Source: Bacteroidia bacterium
Lineage (GTDB): Bacteria; Bacteroidota; Bacteroidia; UKL13-3
Length of the DNA stretch: 38,930 nucleotides
Reading direction: 5' to 3'
Assembly (NCBI GenBank): GCA_014376805.1
Contig: JACMQU010000103.1
Span: forward strand, 1 to 38,930
The notes beneath the pieces were generated by a model. That model was not told the origin of the DNA, ran no database searches, and saw nothing but the letters and a program-made list of their open reading frames with translations. Positions 19,402 through 27,451 of the stretch are shown in pieces. Both the position numbers and the translations under genes were made by a program. Numbering within the stretch: the first letter of the stretch is position 1; every line of letters starts with the position of its first letter.

Positions 19402-19404
19402 TTT

Positions 19405-20664
19405 TTATTTAGCCCTGATGGCTTCCACGGGATCTAAGCGGGAAGCGGTATAAGCAGGTATAAAGCCAGAGATTAATCCTATAAAGACAGACACAAATAA
19501 ACCGGTAACAATATTGCCGGCACTTAAAAATAAGTCAAGATCCAACATACTTTTAACACCAAGTGTAATCAGGTAAACGGAGACAAGGCCAATTAAACCA
19601 CCTACTATGCATAATACTATGGCTTCAACTAAAAACTCAATCAGAATAAAATAATTTTTTGCGCCTAAGGCTTTTTGTATTCCTATTTGTTGAGTGCGTT
19701 CTTTAACACTCACAAACATAATATTAGCAATGCCAAAGCCCCCAACCAGCATAGCAAAACCACCAATAATCCAACCTGCAATGGTAACAACACTAAACAA
19801 CTGTTTAAGGGGTTCAGAAAGTAAGGTAGTTTTATTAATGGCAAAATCGGGCTCTTCAAACGGACGTAATTTTCTCACACTCCGCATCACACCTTTCAGT
19901 TCATTTTCGAGCATATCTACAGGCACTCCATCTTTAGCCTTAATTTGAATTCTGCTGTTTACCATATTGCTGTTTAACCTTATGTACATGGCAGCGGCCT
20001 TTGCCGGAATAAGGTACACATTATCCATGCTGTTGCTAAGTAAACTCTCGCCTTCTTTTTTAAACACACCTATTATCCTAAATTTTTTTCCCTTTAGCGT
20101 TATGTCGCGTTCAATAGGATTAATATTTGGAAAAAGATTTAAAGCAATGGCAGAACCAATCATCACAACAGCATCACCATTGTTCGATTCTGTTTCTGTA
20201 AAATACCTGCCATCACTTAGTTCAAAATCTCTAATTTCATAATAGCTGTGAGATACCGCCAAACCCCTAACGCCTTCGGCACTATTGTTCTTGTATTTTA
20301 AAACAGAATTAGGCATATCAATAGTTAAGGCATTGGCCTTACTTAAGGTTGTTTGTTCACCTATTTTTTTAAGTTCTTCCAGTGTTGGATTAGGCCGGTT
20401 CATGTACTTCCACCATTTATAATCCGGACCAAACTCCCAGGGCCATTTTTCAACAAAGGCTACATCTTTGCCCAAACTTTCAACACTGTTCTGCAGATTT
20501 TTTTGAAGAGAATCAACAATGCTAAGTACCATAATAATACAAAATATTCCAATGGTAATTCCTAAAGTAGATAAGAAAGTACGAACCCTATTGCTTTTAA
20601 GCGCATCAAAAGCAGCCTTCACACTTTCGGTTATTTGATTAAATACAATGGCTACCGGTTTCAA
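19405..20664 (-). CDS. MacB-type ABC transporter permease (FtsX domain)
   Basis: A 419-residue inner-membrane protein with the four-segment MacB/LolC topology: one membrane span near residues 30-52 (after the NRVRTFLSTLGI motif), a large periplasmic MacB_PCD domain (about 55-285), then three spans (about 288-318, 338-365, 383-405) of the FtsX domain, containing KERTQQIGIQKALGA and ending SRLDPVEAIRAK. Such permeases couple ATP hydrolysis to extrusion of peptides or lipoproteins or to periplasmic signalling. No ATPase or membrane-fusion partner is encoded next to it in this window, so it must use an ATPase from elsewhere. It lies 148 nt after the PspC gene and 3 nt before the GT2 gene. Confidence 0.88.
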   Translation of the reverse strand: MKPVAIVFNQITESVKAAFDALKSNRVRTFLSTLGITIGIFCIIMVLSIVDSLQKNLQNSVESLGKDVAFVEKWPWEFGPDYKWWKYMNRPNPTLEELKKIGEQTTLSKANALTIDMPNSVLKYKNNSAEGVRGLAVSHSYYEIRDFELSDGRYFTETESNNGDAVVMIGSAIALNLFPNINPIERDITLKGKKFRIIGVFKKEGESLLSNSMDNVYLIPAKAAAMYIRLNSNMVNSRIQIKAKDGVPVDMLENELKGVMRSVRKLRPFEEPDFAINKTTLLSEPLKQLFSVVTIAGWIIGGFAMLVGGFGIANIMFVSVKERTQQIGIQKALGAKNYFILIEFLVEAIVLCIVGGLIGLVSVYLITLGVKSMLDLDLFLSAGNIVTGLFVSVFIGLISGFIPAYTASRLDPVEAIRAK

Positions 20665-20812
20665 AATTTAGTAATTTATTGCAAGTATAAGGAAATTTGA
20701 GCGGAGTTGAAATGGGTAAGAATTTGGTTTTTTATAAATTTATTTAACAGTTAAAATAGTAAATCGGATTAGATAACTTGTGTTTTATTTATCTTCACTG
20801 AACAGCCATTTT

Positions 20813-22720
20813 TCATTTTTGTAATACTTGTTTTTTTTTGATCCCAATACCTTTTTTATCCATATGAATATTAACATTTGCAGCACCATCTGTTGCATCA
20901 ATATGCCTGTTCAAATCAGAATTAGAAGAGTCATCTTCTATATTTATATCACTTTCCTGATCAGTGTTATTCTCTTCACCAAGTTTGTTGCAATCGGTAC
21001 ATTTAACTCCCGCTCCTGTTACTTTATAGTACTCACCATCGGCTTCATCCAGGTTTTCATCATCAATAATTTCTTTTGAGGCATCATCAAATTTAAGGAT
21101 AGTTCCTTCTGGTGCAAATAATATTACCTCTAATTCCTGCCAGTTAAACTGACGGGTTTTATCGAAGTAAAAATAGGAGGGAAGGACAAGTTTATTTCCT
21201 GCTATCTCAAAAGGATAATTGATAGTACTCATGTGTTGTGCAGCATCATCGGCATTGCGGCCTTTTGCTCTGTAAATTATCTTTAAGGTAATTCCAGGTA
21301 CTTTGCTTTTTTTAACTTTGAAGTTATCAATTTCTAAATATACTTTATCTTTATCAATTACTATCCCCTTATCAAAAAACACCAATTCCTTATTATGGCT
21401 TTCTCCCGCAATTTCTTCATTTGCATTGTTCAATTCACTATCTTCAACAATGGGCATTTCAAGTCCGCTAACATATAAAGTATCTGTAGAAGCTAATTTG
21501 TGAATATCACTTCGGGAGCCATCGTACCTAATACCGGTGCCAAAACTAATGCCCGAATAAACTAGTAAAATAATTCCTGTTAAAAATAATGCTCCTAATG
21601 TAATTCCCCAGGTTTTATTTGCCAGTTTCAAATTAAATAAACTTCTTAAAACCAGCATTAACAGTGCTACACATGGTATTACCAAAGTAAGCAATATACC
21701 AGTTTTTGCCGCCCATATTACCGATGGATTTTTAACCGTAATGCCAATAAGTTCGTTTATATTACCGGTATTTCCCAGGTTAAAAAATAAAGCTACCATA
21801 GCAATACTAATCGATACCACCAATACAAAAAGTAGCAATGCAATAAAGCCACCTATCAGTTTAAGAACGCCTTTAATTAATAAGCCCATTAGGTTAGCAC
21901 CATGCGCAGCTATACTATTAACTTTGTTAATTGATTGATTTTTAAGAATCTCTTTTTCTATGTTTTTAATATCAACAGGCTTACCCTTCATCATTAATTT
22001 ATCGCTGGCTGATGCTGCTTTAGGAACAATGATCCATAAAACAATATACAACCAAAATCCTGTTCCGAATAAAAAAATAGAGATTACAAATATCAGTCTG
22101 ATGGCAACTCTGTCAAATCCAAAATAATTAGCCAGGCCAGCCGAAACTCCCCCAATTACCCTGCTATCAGGATCTCTGAAAAGACGCTTACTACGGTTCT
22201 GTCTCTGCAGGCGCATCAATTCAGCTTCCTCTGCATTGGCCCTGGGTACTACTGCCCAAAGTATCAGGTATAACAGTATGCCCGATCCATACACTACCAG
22301 CATAATTACAAATAACATCCGCACCATAACCGGATCAATGTTAAAGAAAGAGGCTATGCCTGAACAAACACCTCCCAATGATTCATCAAAGGGGTTGCGA
22401 CGTAATTTACGCCCTTGAAGTGATGACATTTTGGGATCAGATATAAACTGATTTTGCACATGACCTTCATCATCCATCTGGTTAATGTTTCCAAGTGTTA
22501 AAGTTACTTCAACTATATCTTTTTCAAACAACGTGTTTCGGTTTGAACCTAATTTTTGCTGAAATAATTCTGCCATTCTCGCTTCAATATCCATTACAAC
22601 TTCCTGGTTGTTCTGAAAATGAAGATGAAGATTTTCAAGATAAGATTTTAACTGCTGGTAAGCCTTTTCTTCAATTGTGAAAAGCATACCTGCCAGATGA
22701 ATTTGAAATACTTTGTCCAT
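20813..22720 (-). CDS. Double PspC-domain membrane protein
   Basis: A 635-residue protein of a kind often found next to PadR regulators in Bacteroidota. The N-terminal 100 residues are a soluble helical region, followed by two PspC domains in tandem (about 105-160, with FDESLGGVCSGIASFF, and about 178-236, with DSRVIGGVSAGLANYF), each with a membrane span. Three further hydrophobic segments follow (about 280-315, 338-360, 372-395), then a soluble, acidic C-terminal domain (about 400-635) that is probably periplasmic. PspC domains belong to the phage-shock envelope-stress response; here the likely role is sensing or buffering membrane stress. Its ATG lies 10 nt after the padR-like gene. Confidence 0.9.
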   Translation of the reverse strand: MDKVFQIHLAGMLFTIEEKAYQQLKSYLENLHLHFQNNQEVVMDIEARMAELFQQKLGSNRNTLFEKDIVEVTLTLGNINQMDDEGHVQNQFISDPKMSSLQGRKLRRNPFDESLGGVCSGIASFFNIDPVMVRMLFVIMLVVYGSGILLYLILWAVVPRANAEEAELMRLQRQNRSKRLFRDPDSRVIGGVSAGLANYFGFDRVAIRLIFVISIFLFGTGFWLYIVLWIIVPKAASASDKLMMKGKPVDIKNIEKEILKNQSINKVNSIAAHGANLMGLLIKGVLKLIGGFIALLLFVLVVSISIAMVALFFNLGNTGNINELIGITVKNPSVIWAAKTGILLTLVIPCVALLMLVLRSLFNLKLANKTWGITLGALFLTGIILLVYSGISFGTGIRYDGSRSDIHKLASTDTLYVSGLEMPIVEDSELNNANEEIAGESHNKELVFFDKGIVIDKDKVYLEIDNFKVKKSKVPGITLKIIYRAKGRNADDAAQHMSTINYPFEIAGNKLVLPSYFYFDKTRQFNWQELEVILFAPEGTILKFDDASKEIIDDENLDEADGEYYKVTGAGVKCTDCNKLGEENNTDQESDINIEDDSSNSDLNRHIDATDGAANVNIHMDKKGIGIKKKQVLQK

Positions 22721-22730
22721 AAGGGTAGTA

Positions 22731-23072
22731 TTAATTGTTAATTTTTGTTTTATGAATAATATGTGTTACGGCAGAAACGAGATCGTTCCAGGTATGAGAA
22801 AGCTCTGCCATAAAAAGCTGTCCCGGTTCTGTAAGCTGATAATATTTGCGAGGCGGCCCACTTTTGCTTTCCACCCAATTATAGCTTAATAATCCATCAT
22901 TTTTTAACCGGCTCAGTAAAGGATAAAGTGTACCTTCCACCACAATTAACCTGGATTCTTTCATTTCTTCCAGAATATCACTTGCATAAGCTTCGCCTCT
23001 GCTAATGATTGAAAGGATACAATATTCCAGAATTCCCTTTTTTAACTGAGCCTTGCTGTTTTCTAAATCCAT
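22731..23072 (-). CDS. PadR-family transcriptional regulator
   Basis: A 113-residue winged-helix regulator: KKGILEYCILSIISRG (helix 1), AYASDILEEMKESRL, VVEGTLYPLLSRLKNDGLL (recognition helix and wing), SGPPRKYYQLTEPG (wing), and a short C-terminal helix. The frame opens at 23117, but that ATG lies upstream of the predicted -7 element (23105-23112), so the transcript cannot carry it; ATG 23072 gives the normal length of short PadR proteins. PadR proteins repress their own operon and a neighbouring membrane protein, released by a ligand or stress. It is followed after 10 nt by the PspC gene, its likely target. Confidence 0.92.
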   Translation of the reverse strand: MDLENSKAQLKKGILEYCILSIISRGEAYASDILEEMKESRLIVVEGTLYPLLSRLKNDGLLSYNWVESKSGPPRKYYQLTEPGQLFMAELSHTWNDLVSAVTHIIHKTKINN

Positions 23073-23104
23073 ATCAATGTTATTACAAGGTTCAAAGTAT
23101 GACA

Positions 23105-23134
23105 CAAAACTAAGCATACTTTAGTACTATGCAA
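23105..23134 (-). promoter_or_regulatory. Promoter and likely PadR operator of the padR-pspC operon
   Basis: On the minus strand TTG (23132-23134) is followed after exactly 19 nt by TAGTTTTG (23105-23112), a full match to the Bacteroidota TTG/TAnnTTTG promoter; transcription should begin near 23098. The spacer carries an inverted repeat, GCATA...TATGC (23114-23132), overlapping both elements, where a repressor would block the polymerase. Autoregulation by the PadR protein is inferred. Confidence 0.7.
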
Positions 23135-23436
23135 TACAAATTACTATATAATGTTGTAAGTTGCTGAATTACAGTTTAATTTATTTTATGAGCAAACATT
23201 ATTTTCCTTTTCTTAATGTATTATTGTGTTGCACTTACAATTTAATAATTTGTAAATGGTAGATTTGAACGCAATTAAGTGGAAGTGTTGTTTCATAAAT
23301 TTGAATTAAATTAATAATTTTCAGGAAATGTCTACTTGATTAATCAGGATCAGCCCAGAGCTATAGTAAGTGATTATTTAGCACTTAAAACCGTAAAAAA
23401 ATAAATTGAGATAACAACTAAAAGGCAAAATTTTTT
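23118..23436. other. Divergent intergenic region between padR-like and ABM genes
   Basis: About 320 nt. The left end holds the PadR promoter and operator. For the plus-strand ABM gene no exact TAnnTTTG element was found. Nothing else was recognised. Confidence 0.4.
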
Positions 23437-23733
23437 ATGATAAACAGAATTGTTAGAATGAGTTTTGAACCGGAAAAAGTAGAGGAGTTTTTAGCAGTGT
23501 TTGAAAATGTTAAAAATCAAATTGCAGATTTTGAAGGTTGTGAAGGTTTAATTTTACTTCGGGATGCACAACAGTTCAATGTATTATTTACGTATAGTTA
23601 TTGGCTCACACCAGATGCACTTAACAAATACAGATTCTCAGCGCTTTTCAAAAAAACATGGGGTCAAACTACTAAATTGTTTAATGATAAGCCAATGGCA
23701 TGGAGTTTAATAGTGGAGCAGGTTATTAAATAA
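23437..23733 (+). CDS. Antibiotic biosynthesis monooxygenase (ABM)-like small protein
   Basis: A 98-residue protein with the single ferredoxin-like fold of the ABM superfamily: MINRIVRMSFEPEKVEEFL (strand and helix), EGCEGLILLRDA (strand 2, near 33-44), FNVLFTYSYW (strand 3), then a helix and a final strand. Members form dimers and include heme-degrading enzymes, quinone monooxygenases and proteins without known activity. The sequence alone does not show which applies. It stands alone on the plus strand, divergent from padR. Confidence 0.8.
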   Translation: MINRIVRMSFEPEKVEEFLAVFENVKNQIADFEGCEGLILLRDAQQFNVLFTYSYWLTPDALNKYRFSALFKKTWGQTTKLFNDKPMAWSLIVEQVIK

Positions 23734-23802
23734 GTGTATAATAAAAAGGGTTTCACACAGAATATTCTCTTAATTAAAAAAGAGTGCCTGTTAAATATTG
23801 GC

Positions 23803-23810
23803 TACTTTTG
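23803..23810 (+). promoter_or_regulatory. Predicted -7 element for the LysM gene
   Basis: TACTTTTG matches TAnnTTTG, 18 nt before the ATG at 23829. No TTG stands at the right distance upstream, so the promoter is only half supported. The element argues against a start at GTG 23784, which would lie upstream of transcription. Confidence 0.4.
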
Positions 23811-23828
23811 ATTTTTAATTATGTTTCT

Positions 23829-25577
23829 ATGACCAACAAGTCACTGGCATCATTTATATTTGTTTTATTGATGAGTTTTGTATCCATTGCAAAGCCCGCA
23901 GATTCATTGCGGGTAGAAATGCGGGGAGGGAAAAAGTTTATTATACACCGCGTTATTAAAGGAGAAACACTTGCTGGTATAGCAGCGGTTTATGGTTTGG
24001 AAGAAGCGGATATTACCAATAGTAATGCCCTTATAACCGCAGGCGTTTTTACGGGTCAGATTATTAAGTTGCCGGTTAATGAACTTAAGTATGGTAATAT
24101 AGATGTTAAACCCATAATGGCCTTAACAGATTCACGAATGCCTTTAGCAAAAACTTTACCTGCACCTGCCCCAGCCAAAGCTATAACACAGCAGTCTGCT
24201 GTTGTAGATACACAAGCAATAAACAAAGCAATTGTAATAGAAACTCCTGAATCAAAAAAAGAAGAAATAGTTATAAAAGACACCATTTTTCCAAAACTTG
24301 TTGCCGTTCCTCAATCGGTAAAACCATCCCGCAAAATAACATCAAAGTTTCAGGTATATGTGGTTGCCTCCCCTCAAACTGTTAAACAACTCGCTATTAA
24401 TTTTGACGTTGATGTTGATGATTTAATTGCTGTAAACAATTTGAAAAACTATAGGTTAAAAGAAGGTCAGAAAGTTAAAATACCTATTTATGAAAACCTT
24501 GGTGCTATTGCTACACTGCCTGTAATTAAACCTGTTGAACCAATTGTATCAAAAACAGAAGTACCAAAACCTGTTACGCCTCCTGTTGTAAGAAATTATC
24601 CGCCTGTGGTGCGCAATCCTCCAGTTATAAATAATTACGATTCCGTGTTGGTTCAGGATACCTCCTTAACTGTAAAAGTTGAGCCTGCAATTATTAATCC
24701 TGAAATAATTAAGCCGGTTGAACCTATTGCAATGAAAAAAAATGTTCCTGAAAAGGAAGTGTCTGCACCTTTAATTGCCATCCCTAATGTAAAAACGCAA
24801 CCGGTTAAAACAGTTACAGTAAAAGTGCCTGAGCCAATAGAGCCGGTTGTTGCAATTGATACAACCTATATGATTGATACCAGTTTTCACTCGGGTAAAT
24901 CATTAGCCATGCTTAGCGGATTTTCTGATGAAGCTATTAATAAATATGACAGTGCGTATATACACCCCGACAATGTTTATTACAAAATTAATGATTATAA
25001 AAGGCAGGATTATTTTTATGATGCATGGGCTATTAAGGCAGCTAATGCCAATGCTGTAAATGTAAATACCACCAATCAACGACAAGGTGCCGGCGATAAA
25101 AATTTTTTCCATACCGTTAAGGAGGGAGAAACCATTCAGTCTATAGCAAAAAAATATAAAATAGGAGTAAGTGATCTTGTTAACTGGAATGGGTTAAATC
25201 AATACAGAGTTAGGGTTGGACAAGATCTTACGGTAAATGCAGCGCGCGCAGATATGGATGAATATGAAAGGGCAAATATTAAAGAGAACGACAAACAAAA
25301 CGGAACGATAATTAAAGAAGAAGTAAAAGTTGGCCTGGCATTTTATAATCCTAAGATACCTTTAAGAGGAATCTATTGTAATGATGTTCAAAAAGGAAAA
25401 ATTATTTATATATTAAACCGCGAAAACTTTATAGAATATTATGGTCGTGTTGTAGGACCATTGCCCAAAAACGTACCTGCAAATACTATAATACAGATTG
25501 ATACGGAAGTGGCCAAAAAATTGCAGATTAGCAACCCTACTATTAATATAGAAATCTGGTATGGAATTATTGAATAA
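23829..25577 (+). CDS. Exported protein with three LysM domains
   Basis: A 582-residue exported protein. ATG 23829 begins a clean signal peptide (about 1-23). LysM domain 1 lies at about 38-82 (HRVIKGETLAGIAAVYGL), a degenerate domain 2 at about 174-220, and domain 3 at about 426-470 (HTVKEGETIQSIAKKYKI). They are joined by long Pro/Val/Lys-rich linkers (about 105-165, 225-345). A compact C-terminal domain (about 498-582) may be a divergent RlpA-like double-psi barrel, but this is a guess. LysM domains bind N-acetylglucosamine glycans such as peptidoglycan, so the protein is likely periplasmic or outer-membrane associated and involved in wall structure or growth. No hydrolase domain was recognised. 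Confidence 0.85.
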   Translation: MTNKSLASFIFVLLMSFVSIAKPADSLRVEMRGGKKFIIHRVIKGETLAGIAAVYGLEEADITNSNALITAGVFTGQIIKLPVNELKYGNIDVKPIMALTDSRMPLAKTLPAPAPAKAITQQSAVVDTQAINKAIVIETPESKKEEIVIKDTIFPKLVAVPQSVKPSRKITSKFQVYVVASPQTVKQLAINFDVDVDDLIAVNNLKNYRLKEGQKVKIPIYENLGAIATLPVIKPVEPIVSKTEVPKPVTPPVVRNYPPVVRNPPVINNYDSVLVQDTSLTVKVEPAIINPEIIKPVEPIAMKKNVPEKEVSAPLIAIPNVKTQPVKTVTVKVPEPIEPVVAIDTTYMIDTSFHSGKSLAMLSGFSDEAINKYDSAYIHPDNVYYKINDYKRQDYFYDAWAIKAANANAVNVNTTNQRQGAGDKNFFHTVKEGETIQSIAKKYKIGVSDLVNWNGLNQYRVRVGQDLTVNAARADMDEYERANIKENDKQNGTIIKEEVKVGLAFYNPKIPLRGIYCNDVQKGKIIYILNRENFIEYYGRVVGPLPKNVPANTIIQIDTEVAKKLQISNPTINIEIWYGIIE

Positions 25578-25707
25578 ATGGTACAGAGTAGTTTTTATTA
25601 AATAGCAAGATGTGCCTGCATACAAAATAACTCACCTTTTACCCATTAAATAAGCCATGTTTGTTAAGCCATCCATTCAGTTTTTCCCTACTGCACAACG
25701 GAACTCT

Positions 25708-26553
25708 ATGGATTTATTCAGTATTTTAATTCCAAGTTGGAATAACCTTGATTATCTAAAACTGTGTATTCATAGTATTAATAGCAACAGCTTCTATAAT
25801 CATCAGCTAATTATTCATATAAATGAGGGTACGGATGGCACCCTGGAGTGGATTCAACAACAAGGTTATTCATATACTTATTCTACTCAGAATGCAGGCG
25901 TTTGTTATGCTTTAAATGCCATGGCAACCTTGGTTCAAACCAACTATATACTTTATATAAATGATGATATGTATGTTTGTGCTAATTGGGATGAACATTT
26001 ATTTAAAGTTATAGAAACAAAAAAGGATAACTTGTTCTATTATTCAGGCACTATGATAGAGTATGAAGACTCAGGGAACAAAGCTGTTATTTCTCCGTTT
26101 GATTTTGGGAGAGATATAAGTACTTTTAAAGAGGCTGAACTTACTGCGTTTGCAGCACAAATAAATCATCCTGATTGGTTTGGTTCCTGCTGGCCACCCA
26201 GTATAGTACATAAAAGTTTATGGGAGCAGGCAGGAGGATATAATGTAGCTTATAGTCCGGGTTTTTATTCAGATCCTGACTTTGCCATGAAGCTATGGCA
26301 ATTAGGTGTGCGCGACTTTAGGGGTATTGGCGCAAGTCTTGTTTATCATTTTAAATGTCGTTCAACAGGCAGAGTGATACGCAACAACGGTAGAAAAACT
26401 TTTGCAAAAACATGGGGTATTCCGGCATCCTTTTTATACCGTGAAGTTTTAAAAATGGGCCTGTTGTATGATCCCAAAGTCAGGCTTAAATTTCCCACAA
26501 ACTTTAAATTTGTATGGGCAAAAATCAGAGCTTTTTATATAGGGCTGGGTTGA
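25708..26553 (+). CDS. Glycosyltransferase family 2
   Basis: A 281-residue GT-A enzyme. ATG 25708 is preferred over the one at 25657 because it begins directly with the typical first strand, FSILIPSWNN (residues 4-13). Further signs are HINEGTDGTLEW (about 37-48), STQNAGVCYALN (about 59-70) and INDDMYV (D86, D87), the acidic metal and nucleotide-sugar site. The later GSCWPPSIV and GFYSDPDFAMKLW correspond to the acceptor side with its ED-like acidic pair. Donor and acceptor are unknown. It ends 12 nt from the convergently read bshB1-like gene, with no terminator between, so transcripts from both sides probably overlap. Confidence 0.87.
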   Translation: MDLFSILIPSWNNLDYLKLCIHSINSNSFYNHQLIIHINEGTDGTLEWIQQQGYSYTYSTQNAGVCYALNAMATLVQTNYILYINDDMYVCANWDEHLFKVIETKKDNLFYYSGTMIEYEDSGNKAVISPFDFGRDISTFKEAELTAFAAQINHPDWFGSCWPPSIVHKSLWEQAGGYNVAYSPGFYSDPDFAMKLWQLGVRDFRGIGASLVYHFKCRSTGRVIRNNGRKTFAKTWGIPASFLYREVLKMGLLYDPKVRLKFPTNFKFVWAKIRAFYIGLG

Positions 26554-26565
26554 ACCAACGGATAG

Positions 26566-27282
26566 CTAAATCAGATCAAATAAATTCTTTACTCCAATAT
26601 TTCTTTTAACTGTAAATCCTTCACCATAAGTAACACCTATCTGCCTCCCAAATTCAAGAGAACGCCCTTTTAGGTGTTGTATAAATTCCGGACTTGAAAT
26701 AGGGGTAATGGGTTCGTCTGAACCGAGATTAAAAAACTGGCTGCTAAAAGCAAAGATACACTCCATTTTGCGATCAAAATATGGGGTAATATCAACAACT
26801 ACATCGGGCTTACATAATCGATCCTGAATGCTGTAATAAACCTGTTTTGGGCGCCAGGGTTCTTGTTGGTTTCCTTCTGAAAAGGTTTCTATTTTACGAA
26901 GGCCAGATAAAAAACACGCATCATTTAAAAGATCAGCTGCTTTGCCATGGTCAATATGGCGGTCTACTTCTGCGTTGCAAATAACAAGCTCCGGCTTATA
27001 TTTACGGATTTTTTCTATAACACTAAGTAAATGTTGTTTGTCTTTGGTAAAGAAACAATCGGCGAACGCTAAATTTTCACGAATCTGAATTCCCATAATT
27101 TTGGAGGCAGCAGCTGCTTCGTGCATCCTCAATTCGGGGTTTCCTCGTGTACCCATTTCACCTCTGGTAAGATCTATCATGCCAATTTTGTAACCTAGCC
27201 CGAGATGTCTCATAATGGTTCCACTGCAACTTAGTTCAGCATCATCAGGATGGGCGGAGAATACTAATATGTCCAACTTCAT
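26566..27282 (-). CDS. bshB1: Bacillithiol biosynthesis deacetylase BshB1
   Basis: A 238-residue LmbE/PIG-L-type zinc deacetylase. The zinc site is visible: AHPDDAE (H11, D14) near the N-terminus and H112 in DRHIDHGKA. TRGEMGTRGNPE (about 39-50) and the C-terminal GRQIGVTYGEGF are typical of BshB1. The enzyme removes acetyl from GlcNAc-malate in the second step of bacillithiol synthesis, after BshA and before BshC, in the cytoplasm; some family members also act on mycothiol-like conjugates. bshA and bshC are not in the window. The gene is monocistronic as far as can be seen and convergent with the GT2 gene. Confidence 0.93.
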   Translation of the reverse strand: MKLDILVFSAHPDDAELSCSGTIMRHLGLGYKIGMIDLTRGEMGTRGNPELRMHEAAAASKIMGIQIRENLAFADCFFTKDKQHLLSVIEKIRKYKPELVICNAEVDRHIDHGKAADLLNDACFLSGLRKIETFSEGNQQEPWRPKQVYYSIQDRLCKPDVVVDITPYFDRKMECIFAFSSQFFNLGSDEPITPISSPEFIQHLKGRSLEFGRQIGVTYGEGFTVKRNIGVKNLFDLI

Positions 27283-27411
27283 TGTGCGATTATACCACTT
27301 TTGTTTTAAACATCTATATCCAATCTTGTGTCTTCGTATATATCTTAAAATAATGAAACATTCTCTTCCTTATTCAAAACTTTACTCTAAGATTTTTCAA
27401 CCGAGGCGTGC

Positions 27412-27451
27412 AAAAAAAAATCCCGCATTAATATTAATGCGGGATTTTTTT
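27412..27451. terminator. Strong intrinsic terminator, perfect 24-bp palindrome
   Basis: TCCCGCATTAATATTAATGCGGGA (27421-27444) is perfectly palindromic and flanked by A9 on the left and T7 on the right, so it could end transcription from both strands. It follows directly on the stop codon (27450-27452) of the thioredoxin-like gene, whose TAA forms part of the A-run. Confidence 0.9.

Noticed and set aside
23072..23117. Longer start for the PadR gene
   Set aside because: The upstream ATG precedes the predicted -7 element and would add 15 residues not part of the PadR fold.
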